The notes beneath the pieces were generated by a model that worked only from the letters and a program-made list of their open reading frames with translations, did no database searches and had not been told where the DNA came from. Of a stretch of 5,087 bases of DNA, positions 1 through 5,087 are shown piece by piece (position 1 is the stretch's first letter; each line of letters starts with the position of its first letter). A program made the position numbers and the translations under genes. Source of the stretch: Thermoleophilia bacterium (GTDB lineage: Bacteria; Actinomycetota; Thermoleophilia; Gaiellales; Gaiellaceae); assembly GCA_013362295.1 (NCBI GenBank), contig JABFWJ010000083.1:1-5087 (forward strand), written 5' to 3'.

Positions 1-229
1 CCGCGAACGAGTCGAAGTGCTCGCGGCTCGCGATCCAGACGGCGCCCGGCAGGCTGCCGCCGACGGGTGCGTGCAGGGTCCAGTTGTCGTCCGACCAGAG
101 CGCCCGGGTCGTCGCGCCGCCGCAGATCGCACACGGCGGGCCGCCGGGCTCGCCGCGGCGCGGCGGCTCGGGAATCTGGCGCGGCGCCGGTTCGCGCGGG
201 ACGAGCGGCTCTGTGTACGGCAGGCTCAT
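1..229 (-). CDS. HIT-like (histidine triad superfamily) protein, N-terminal part only
   Basis: Only the first 76 codons are in the window; the C-terminal part, where a HIT catalytic His-x-His-x-His motif would lie, is beyond the left edge. Visible features are a proline/arginine-rich start (residues 1-32), a CAIC Cys-x-x-Cys pair (C33, C36), then WSDDNWTLHAPVGG and a hydrophobic strand running into SREHFDSF (residues 68-75). This order (CxxC, acidic/Trp strand, small-residue turn, then R-x-H-F) resembles the N-terminal half of actinobacterial HIT-like nucleotide hydrolases or transferases. The CxxC may bind zinc, which is an inference. The start is well supported: ATG at 229-227 is preceded by AAAGGAG (241-235) with a 5-nt spacer. 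The start overlaps the TetR stop as ATGA, implying translational coupling. Substrate unknown; with the diagnostic motif unseen the family call is moderate. Confidence 0.6.
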   Translation of the reverse strand, partial: MSLPYTEPLVPREPAPRQIPEPPRRGEPGGPPCAICGGATTRALWSDDNWTLHAPVGGSLPGAVWIASREHFDSFA

Positions 230-795
230 GTCGGCTCCTTTCGTTGGTTGGCGACGCCGTTGAGGACGACGCCGACGACGCGATCTCGAGCGCGTTCGGC
301 CGGCCAACCGTGGCGCCCGCGCAGGTGCACGTACGGCCAGGCCACGGCGTTGAAGACGACGTCGGCGGTCTCGACGACGTCGCCGTCGATCTCGAGCGAG
401 CCGTCCGCCACGCCCTCGCGGAGAAACGTGATGAAGGGGCGGAGATAGTCCGGCGGCTGGCCGGGCGCCGTGTCCTGGTGGAACGCCTCGTCTGTCGCCA
501 GCATCAGCGGCAGGTGGTGGTCGAGGAGCTCGCAGAGCGCCTCGAGCGCCTGCACCAGTCGCTCGCGTCCGGTCCCGCCGGCGGTCAGCACGGGATACAT
601 GGCGTTCCGGAAGCCCTCGGCCAGCTCGCTCACGAGCGCGCCGACCAGCGCCTCGCGCGTCAGCCCCTGCCGCCAGAGCGTCGACCGTGCGCGTCCCGCC
701 ACCTCGGCGACGCGCTCCAGCGTCAGCCCGTCCCAGCCCCGCTCGCGCAGGACGGCGATCGTCGCCTCCCGGAGCCGCGCATCGAGTTGCACCAT
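226..795 (-). CDS. TetR/AcrR-family transcriptional repressor
   Basis: A 189-residue protein, usual length for TetR regulators. Residues 7-54 form the DNA-binding domain: helix 1 LREATIAVLRERGWDG, the T-L-x-x-V-A-x-x-AG turn (T25-G34), and the recognition-helix region RSTLWRQGLTREAL (37-50), which matches the family pattern TLYRHFxSKExL. Residues 60-185 are a mostly helical ligand-binding and dimerisation domain, divergent as usual, so the ligand cannot be named. The ATG at 795 has no Shine-Dalgarno but has TATAAA six bases upstream, suggesting a leaderless message. An inverted repeat just upstream is the likely self-operator. The gene follows the GlcG/HbpS-like gene by 21 nt on the same strand and overlaps the HIT-like gene by 4 nt. 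It probably controls its own transcript and perhaps these neighbours. Family call is firm; targets are inferred. Confidence 0.93.
   Translation of the reverse strand: MVQLDARLREATIAVLRERGWDGLTLERVAEVAGRARSTLWRQGLTREALVGALVSELAEGFRNAMYPVLTAGGTGRERLVQALEALCELLDHHLPLMLATDEAFHQDTAPGQPPDYLRPFITFLREGVADGSLEIDGDVVETADVVFNAVAWPYVHLRGRHGWPAERARDRVVGVVLNGVANQRKEPT
235..241 (-). promoter_or_regulatory. Shine-Dalgarno site of the HIT-like gene
   Basis: AAAGGAG on the minus strand lies 5 nt before the ATG at 229-227. It sits inside the last codons (Arg-Lys-Glu) of the TetR gene. It is the best Shine-Dalgarno match near any start in this window and fixes the start of the downstream gene. Confidence 0.75.
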
Positions 796-801
796 AGGTG
801 A

Positions 802-828
802 TTTATATCTGCAACGTCAATGTTGCAA
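802..828 (-). promoter_or_regulatory. Candidate leaderless promoter of the TetR gene
   Basis: On the minus strand TATAAA (807-802) ends six bases before the A of the TetR ATG (795), the spacing expected if transcription starts on the start codon itself. A weak -35 (TTGCAA, 828-823) lies 15 nt upstream of it; shifting to TTTGCA (829-824) gives 16 nt. There is no Shine-Dalgarno sequence before the ATG. The AT-rich stretch is conspicuous against the surrounding GC-rich DNA. Prediction by eye only. Confidence 0.5.
810..827. promoter_or_regulatory. Inverted repeat, candidate TetR operator
   Basis: TGCAAC-GTCAAT-GTTGCA is a perfect 6-bp inverted repeat with a 6-bp centre, 18 bp in all, a typical size for a TetR operator. 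It starts 14 bp upstream of the TetR ATG and occupies the space between the candidate -35 and -10, so a bound repressor would block RNA polymerase. It also covers the stop and last codons of the GlcG/HbpS-like gene. A further copy of the half-site (GTTGCA, 786-791) lies at the TetR start codon. Binding by the adjacent TetR protein is inferred from position. Confidence 0.6.
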
Positions 829-1206
829 ACCGGCGGCCGCGATCCCGGCCCGGGCAAGCTGCTCGTCCACCTCGCCGGGAAGCCCGCTCACGCCGACGGC
901 GCCCACCCGCGTCGTCCCGTCGAACGCCGCGACGCCGCCCAGGAAGAACGTGAAGAACGGGTCGAAGCTCGCGCGCTCGGCCGCGTCGGCCCGCGCCTTC
1001 TCGGCGAGCTCGCGCGTCGAGCGCGCGTCGCTCCGCGCGGCCGTGTACGCCTTGCGCTGCGCGTTCAGCCGCGTGTCGGGGGCGGCGCCGTCCATCGTGG
1101 CGGCGGCGACGACCTCGCCGTGGTCGTCGGCGACGAAGACGGAGACGGCGCCGGACGCGTTGCTGACGACGTGGTCGACGATCGCGCGTGCCTGCTCGAG
1201 GCGCAT
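817..1206 (-). CDS. GlcG/HbpS-family (DUF336, haem-degrading-type) protein
   Basis: A 129-residue protein matching the length and pattern of the GlcG/HbpS family. It has an N-terminal helix (LEQARAIVDHVV), a strand pair (VSVFVADDHGEVVAAATMDGA), the conserved helix N-x-Q-RKAYTA (48-56), a Gly-Gly segment before the dG turn (FFLGGVAAFDG, 87-97), and the signature VGAVGVSG...D114...A-x-AG (101-121). Some relatives, such as Streptomyces HbpS, bind haem and signal redox stress; others occur beside glycolate or diol metabolism genes with no proven activity. There is no signal peptide, so it is probably cytoplasmic. The frame stays open far upstream, but ATG 1206 is chosen because homology begins there and the 940-codon gene occupies the DNA beyond. 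AGGA touches the ATG, too close for a good ribosome site. It is the first gene of the minus-strand group, 21 nt before TetR. A haem role is not proven. Confidence 0.85.
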   Translation of the reverse strand: MRLEQARAIVDHVVSNASGAVSVFVADDHGEVVAAATMDGAAPDTRLNAQRKAYTAARSDARSTRELAEKARADAAERASFDPFFTFFLGGVAAFDGTTRVGAVGVSGLPGEVDEQLARAGIAAAGLQH

Positions 1207-1252
1207 TCCTGCCGATAGTAATCGGCGCTTGCCGTGACTACGATCGTGGGCG
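1207..1252. promoter_or_regulatory. 46-bp divergent intergenic region with inverted repeat
   Basis: This gap separates two divergent genes and must hold both 5' control regions unless promoters lie in the coding DNA. It contains GCCGAT-AGTA-ATCGGC (1211-1226), a perfect 6-bp inverted repeat. On the minus strand TACTAT (1220-1215) within the repeat ends 8 nt before the ATG at 1206 and could be a -10, giving a near-leaderless message. No convincing -35 is seen. On the plus strand only a weak GTGGG precedes the ATG at 1253. The repeat could be an operator or a small hairpin. Its sequence differs from the 810-827 repeat, so a different regulator is likely. Confidence 0.45.
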
Positions 1253-4075
1253 ATGACCGCGCTCACCATTCGCGGCGCGCCGTATCCGGTGGTGCTGCCG
1301 AAGCTGAGCGACCCGCGTCTGCATCTGGCTGCCGTGATCACGACCCTGCAGGTGCTCGGGCAGACGGCGTTCCAGTTCCGGCTCTCGATCGCGCAGATCC
1401 TGATCGCGCTGCTCACGTGCGCCCTGCTGGAGGTCGCGATCGTCGCGCGGAAGCAACACGTCGTGATGTGGCCTGCGAGCGCGCTCCTGACGGGGAACGG
1501 CGTCGCGTTCATCCTGCGGGTCCCCGGAACGGCACACGGCGACTGGTGGAGCCTCCGCGGCTGGTGGATCTTCATGGGCACCGCCGCCGTGTCGCTGCTC
1601 TCGAAGTACGTCGTCACGTGGCGCGGCGGACACGTCTTCAACCCGTCGAACATCGGGCTCGTCCTCTGCTTCCTCGTGCTGGGGCGCAGCCGGGCAGAGC
1701 CGCTCGACTTCTGGTGGGGCCCGGTGTCCCCGTGGCTCGCGCTCGCGTTCGTGGTGATCGTCAGCGGCGGCCTCGCGATCCTGTCGCGGCTGAAGCTGCT
1801 CTGGATCGCCGTCGGCTTCTGGCTCGCGTTCGCGACCGGGATCGCTGTCCTGGCGGCGGCCGACCACTCGATGACCGCGCGCTGGCACCTGGGCCCGATC
1901 ACGGGGCCCTATTTCTGGTGGTCGCTGCTGACCTCCCCGGAGGTGCTCGTCTTCCTCTTCTTCATGCTCACCGACCCGAAGACCGCGCCGAAGGGGCAGC
2001 GCGGCCGCATCGTCTATGCGGTCGCCGTCGGACTGCTGGCGGCGCTCCTGATCGCCCCGCTACGTACGGAGTGGGCGACCAAGGTCGCGCTCCTCGGCGC
2101 GCTGACCGTCGTCTGCGCCGCCCGTCCGCTGCTCGACCTGGTGCCGCTCCGCCGTCTGCGGCTGTCGGGAGCGCGGCTCGCGGTCACCGGTCTTGCCTCG
2201 GGGGCGATCTACGCGCTCACGCTCGTCGCGGTCAGCGGCCCGGCCGTGCCGGCGGCAGCCGCGACGTCGACGCCGCCCGATGCTCCCGCAGTCCGGATCC
2301 TCCCGTCACGAGGCGTCGAGTCGCAGCTGAACGTGAGCACCGCGCAGCTGATCGCACACGATCTCGTCACCTCGCTGCACCGCCGCGCGGAGGCGCCGGT
2401 GCGCGTGTGGCTCGAGCCCGGGGAAGGACAGGGCCCACCCGTGGCCGTCGCCGAGCTCGCAAGCGTCCGCTACCGCCTCAGGCAGGCCGGCGCACACTGG
2501 ACGCTGGGCACGACGACCGGCGAGGCATCCGCGGCTCCGGCGGCGCACGGGGCACCGGTCGCGGGCTTCAGCCTCGTCGACGTCGCGCCGCAGCTCGGGC
2601 TCGACTTCCGCCAGGGCTCGTTCCGCTACGGGATGACGAGCGACGCGACCGCGATGATGGGCGCCGGGGTCTGCTGGCTCGACTACGACGACGACGGACG
2701 GCTCGACCTGTTCGCGGTCAACTCCTACACCGACGACAACCTGCCGGCGTGGGAGGAGCACGGCGGCCTGCCGAGGAGCGCGCTCTTCCACAACACGGGC
2801 CACGGCTTCGTGAACGTGACGCGGCGCTCCGGCGCAGGCCTGCAGCTCCGCGGCGAAGGGTGCGTCGCAGCCGATCTGAACGGCGACGGCCGGACGGATC
2901 TCTACGTCACGACCGCGGTCGACGACGTGCTGTTGTGGAACAACGGGGACGGGACATTCACCGAAGGCGCACGCAAGGCGGGCGTCGTGTCGTTCGGCTG
3001 GCATTCCGGCGCGGCCGTCGCCGACGTGAACGGCGACGGACGTCCCGACCTCTTCGTCGCCGGGTACACCGACGCCCTGCATCCGATTCCGAGCTCGGTC
3101 AAGGGCTTCCCGACGAACCACCCAGGCGTGCGCGACCTGCTCTTCCTCAACGAGGGAGAGAAGCACTTCCGCGAGGTCGGCGTGCAAGCCGGCCTCGACC
3201 CCGCGCCGTACGACCACAGCCTCGGCGCCGTGTTCACCGACGTCAACGGCGACAGCCGTCCCGACCTTTACGTGGCGAACGACGAGGATCCGAACCGCCT
3301 CTACCTGAACGAGCCGGGCGGCCCGCTCGGGTTCCACTTCGTCGACCGTGCGCGCGTGCGGAAGGTCGCCGATCGCAACGCCGGGATGGGCGTCGCCGCC
3401 GCGGACGAGAACGGCGATGGGCTCGTCGACCTGTTCGTCAGCAACTCGCGCCATCAGACGCACGCGATCTACATGAGCTCGCGCGCCGGATACACAGACG
3501 ACCGCAAGCCGCTGACGAAGGTGCTCGGCAGCCGGACTGGCTGGGGCGATTCGTGGGTCGACCTGAACGACGACGGCAGGCTCGACCTGGTGCTCGCAAG
3601 CGGCGCGATCCCGGTCACGAACCTGGCGAAGGACGCCGGCCCGATCCAGGTGCTGGCCCAAAACGCGCGCGGAGAGTTCGCGAATACCGGTGTGGTGCCC
3701 GACCTCCGCACAAACGGCCGCGGCGTCGCGGCGGCGGACTACGACAACGACGGGCGCGTCGATCTCGCGATCAACTCGATCGGCGGCCGCCTGATCCTCC
3801 TGCACAACACGAGCGCGGCGGGCCACTGGCTCGAGGTGCAGGTCGAGCCGTTCTCACCCGGCGCGCTCGTCACCGTCGTCGGCGTGGACGGCAGGCGGCG
3901 GGTGCGCGAGGTGCAGGCGGGCTCGAGCTACCTCTCTTCCGAGGACCCGCGGGTGCACTTCGGGCTCGGCGCGTACACGGCGGTGCGCGAGCTGATCGTG
4001 CGCTACCCGGACGGCACGGTGAAGCGGACGCGCGCGCTCGGCGCCGTCGACCGCATCGTGACCGTGTCGCGCTAG
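1253..4075 (+). CDS. UnbU-UnbV fusion: NqrB/RnfD-like membrane domain + FG-GAP/ASPIC propeller
   Basis: A 940-residue protein in two parts. Residues about 25-330 hold roughly ten hydrophobic segments and motifs of the NqrB/RnfD-like UnbU family: GGHVFNPSNIGLVL (125-138), EPLDFWWGP (149-157), SPEVLVFLFFMLTDPKT (228-244) and ALLGALTVVCAARPLLD (279-295). Residues 331-437 are an unassigned Ala/Pro-rich linker with a small alpha/beta-like segment. Residues 438-850 carry seven calcium-binding D-x-[DN]-x-D-x-x-x-D loops, starting at D477, D541, D591, D663, D718, D770 and D829, spaced 50-72 residues: a seven-bladed FG-GAP propeller of CRTAC1 type. Residues 854-940 are an ASPIC/UnbV domain with GSSYLSS (890-896) and HFGLG (902-906). 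The propeller should lie outside the cytoplasm. ATG 1253 is the only possible upstream start: a TGA at 1235-1237 is in frame and no alternative start codon lies between. Separate UnbU and UnbV proteins occur in enediyne clusters; their biochemical role is not settled. Function here is therefore unknown. Confidence 0.9.
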   Translation: MTALTIRGAPYPVVLPKLSDPRLHLAAVITTLQVLGQTAFQFRLSIAQILIALLTCALLEVAIVARKQHVVMWPASALLTGNGVAFILRVPGTAHGDWWSLRGWWIFMGTAAVSLLSKYVVTWRGGHVFNPSNIGLVLCFLVLGRSRAEPLDFWWGPVSPWLALAFVVIVSGGLAILSRLKLLWIAVGFWLAFATGIAVLAAADHSMTARWHLGPITGPYFWWSLLTSPEVLVFLFFMLTDPKTAPKGQRGRIVYAVAVGLLAALLIAPLRTEWATKVALLGALTVVCAARPLLDLVPLRRLRLSGARLAVTGLASGAIYALTLVAVSGPAVPAAAATSTPPDAPAVRILPSRGVESQLNVSTAQLIAHDLVTSLHRRAEAPVRVWLEPGEGQGPPVAVAELASVRYRLRQAGAHWTLGTTTGEASAAPAAHGAPVAGFSLVDVAPQLGLDFRQGSFRYGMTSDATAMMGAGVCWLDYDDDGRLDLFAVNSYTDDNLPAWEEHGGLPRSALFHNTGHGFVNVTRRSGAGLQLRGEGCVAADLNGDGRTDLYVTTAVDDVLLWNNGDGTFTEGARKAGVVSFGWHSGAAVADVNGDGRPDLFVAGYTDALHPIPSSVKGFPTNHPGVRDLLFLNEGEKHFREVGVQAGLDPAPYDHSLGAVFTDVNGDSRPDLYVANDEDPNRLYLNEPGGPLGFHFVDRARVRKVADRNAGMGVAAADENGDGLVDLFVSNSRHQTHAIYMSSRAGYTDDRKPLTKVLGSRTGWGDSWVDLNDDGRLDLVLASGAIPVTNLAKDAGPIQVLAQNARGEFANTGVVPDLRTNGRGVAAADYDNDGRVDLAINSIGGRLILLHNTSAAGHWLEVQVEPFSPGALVTVVGVDGRRRVREVQAGSSYLSSEDPRVHFGLGAYTAVRELIVRYPDGTVKRTRALGAVDRIVTVSR
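4072..4075. other. Shared CTAG: overlapping stop codons of convergent genes
   Basis: The plus-strand fusion gene stops with TAG at 4073-4075 and the minus-strand permease stops with TAG at 4074-4072. The two stops lie in one CTAG palindrome, so the coding regions overlap by 4 bp. No hairpin with a U-tract is seen on either side within the coding ends, so transcripts from the two strands probably overlap. Confidence 0.9.
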
Positions 4076-5087
4076 CGGCCGGTCTTCGCCTGGCGCCGCC
4101 GCGCGAGCGTGTCGAGCGTGACGGCGAAGAGCAGGATGCAGCCGGTGATGATGAAGATCGTGCCCGGCTGGTAGCCGAGGATGAACAGCCCGTTGGCGAT
4201 CGTCGCGATCACCGCCGACCCGAGCACGGCCGCGCGCACCTCGCCGCGGCCGCCGAAGAGGCTCGTGCCGCCGATCACGGCGGCCGAGATGGCGTCGAGC
4301 AGCAGCGTGCCGCCGCCCTGGTTCGGATCGACCGACTGGAGGTTGCCGGCGAGGATGATCCCGCCGACGCCCGCCATGAACCCGGAGATCATGAAGACGA
4401 CGATCCTGATCCGTGCGACGTTGATGCCGGCGCGCCGTGCGGCCTCCGCGTTCCCGCCGACCGCATAGACGTGCCGCCCGAACGTCGTGCGCTTGGCGAT
4501 GTACGTCCAGAAGAGCAGGAAGAAGATGATGATCAGGCCCGCGAGCGGGACGCCGCGGTCGTGGTTGCAGATGGCGACGACGAGCGCGGCTCCCGCGGGG
4601 ATCGCGATCAGCTTCGCGGCGACCAGGTACGGGTAGCGGATCGCCACGCCATGCCGCCGCTTGCCGATGACGCCGAAGAGCACGCTGCCGATGTAAGCGA
4701 GGCTCACCAGTAACCAGATCAACCAGCCCACGGTGTTCGAGAAGAAATACGAGGCGGTGTAGTTGATCCAGCGGTTCTCGATGATGATCGGCCCGGCCGC
4801 GCCGAGCGTGCGTTGCACGAAGCCCTGCCAGGCAAGCAGCCCGGCGAGGGTCACGACGAAGGACGGCACGCCGATGATCGCGACGAACGAGCCCTGGAAC
4901 GCACCGATCAAGATCCCGACCAGCAACGCGCCGACGATCGGCCAGATACCGGGGAGGAAGTGGCCGCTGTTCGGCTTCTGCAGCTCGGCGCACGCGACAC
5001 CGACCAGGCCGCTCAGGTAGGCGATCGAGAGGTCGATCTCCCCGAGCAGCAGCACGAAGACGACGCCGTAGGCGAGCATGGTCGTGC
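4072..5087 (-). CDS. Sugar ABC transporter permease, XylH/RbsC type (N terminus cut off)
   Basis: An inner-membrane permease of the BPD_transp_2 family, which imports sugars with a binding protein and an ATPase. Reading from the right edge, 337 residues are visible; the first Met (5079) is not the true start, since the frame runs open to the edge and family members have more sequence before this point. Residues numbered from Met 5079: GEIDLSIAYLSGL (13-25), the IDLS signature; IGVPSFVVTLAGLLAWQG (69-86); about 100 extra residues with two or three membrane segments (105-195), typical of XylH-like rather than shorter RbsC-like members; GRHVYAVGGNAEAARRAGI (201-219), the cytoplasmic loop that contacts the ATPase; and AISAAVIGGTSLFGGRG (263-279). 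The C terminus is basic (RRRQAKTGR). ATPase and binding-protein genes are expected upstream, outside the window. The substrate is probably a pentose or similar sugar, not determinable here. Confidence 0.92.
   Translation of the reverse strand, partial: TTMLAYGVVFVLLLGEIDLSIAYLSGLVGVACAELQKPNSGHFLPGIWPIVGALLVGILIGAFQGSFVAIIGVPSFVVTLAGLLAWQGFVQRTLGAAGPIIIENRWINYTASYFFSNTVGWLIWLLVSLAYIGSVLFGVIGKRRHGVAIRYPYLVAAKLIAIPAGAALVVAICNHDRGVPLAGLIIIFFLLFWTYIAKRTTFGRHVYAVGGNAEAARRAGINVARIRIVVFMISGFMAGVGGIILAGNLQSVDPNQGGGTLLLDAISAAVIGGTSLFGGRGEVRAAVLGSAVIATIANGLFILGYQPGTIFIITGCILLFAVTLDTLARRRQAKTGR

Noticed and set aside
67..801. Plus-strand open frames across the TetR and HIT-like region
   Set aside because: Arg/Ser/Ala-rich translations with no motif, antisense to two genes whose minus-strand products match known families.
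1207..1902. N-terminal extension of the GlcG/HbpS-like frame up to an ATG at 1902
   Set aside because: The extra residues have no family similarity and lie antisense to the membrane domain of the fusion gene; family homology begins at ATG 1206.
2306..3826. Long minus-strand open frame antisense to the propeller region
   Set aside because: It arises from the repeated Asp/Gly codons of the FG-GAP loops read on the opposite strand; no domain, no ribosome site, low-complexity composition.
1253..4075. Calling the region an enediyne biosynthetic cluster
   Set aside because: Only UnbU/UnbV-type domains are present. No PKSE, thioesterase, UnbL or tailoring enzyme is visible, and ASPIC/UnbV propellers are common outside enediyne clusters.
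4060..4090. Rho-independent terminator between the convergent genes
   Set aside because: Only the short GCTAGC palindrome is seen; there is no stable stem with a following U-tract.
1234..4713. A very long plus-strand open frame overlapping the fusion gene in another frame and running into the permease region
   Set aside because: Its translation is Arg/Ala/Gly-rich with no recognisable domain. It is the shifted-frame shadow expected in GC-rich DNA and crosses two well-supported genes.
3854..4993. Second long minus-strand frame overlapping the permease
   Set aside because: Arg/His-rich product in a shifted frame; the permease frame carries clear family motifs over the same DNA.

Overview
The window is very GC-rich, with strong G/C preference at third codon positions in every real gene, compact gene spacing and signs of leaderless or near-leaderless starts. 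That fits an actinobacterium, possibly a deep-branching soil lineage such as Thermoleophilia. The lineage is an inference from style, not from a marker gene. No rRNA, tRNA, mobile element or CRISPR array is visible.

Layout. A minus-strand group fills the left part. Read in its own direction it is a small GlcG/HbpS-type (DUF336) protein (1206-817), then a TetR-family repressor (795-226), then the N-terminal part of a HIT-like protein (229 to the window edge). The last two overlap by four bases (ATGA). A perfect 6-bp inverted repeat (810-827) lies between the candidate -35 and -10 of the TetR gene and is the obvious candidate operator for autorepression.

Across a 46-bp divergent gap (1207-1252), which holds a second and different inverted repeat (1211-1226), a 940-codon plus-strand gene starts at 1253. 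Its product fuses a multi-pass NqrB/RnfD-like membrane domain resembling UnbU of enediyne clusters to an exported seven-repeat FG-GAP propeller ending in an ASPIC/UnbV domain. It looks like a natural UnbU-UnbV fusion and is the most interesting object here. No other enediyne cassette gene is visible.

The fusion gene converges on a minus-strand gene (5087 to 4072) for a XylH-type sugar ABC transporter permease, truncated at its N terminus by the window edge. The two stop codons share one CTAG palindrome, so there is no intergenic terminator.

Working together: the left cluster looks like a small autoregulated unit. The fusion protein is predicted to join a membrane redox-type module to an extracytoplasmic calcium-binding propeller. 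The permease belongs to a separate sugar-uptake operon continuing beyond the right edge. No functional link between the three units can be shown from sequence alone.
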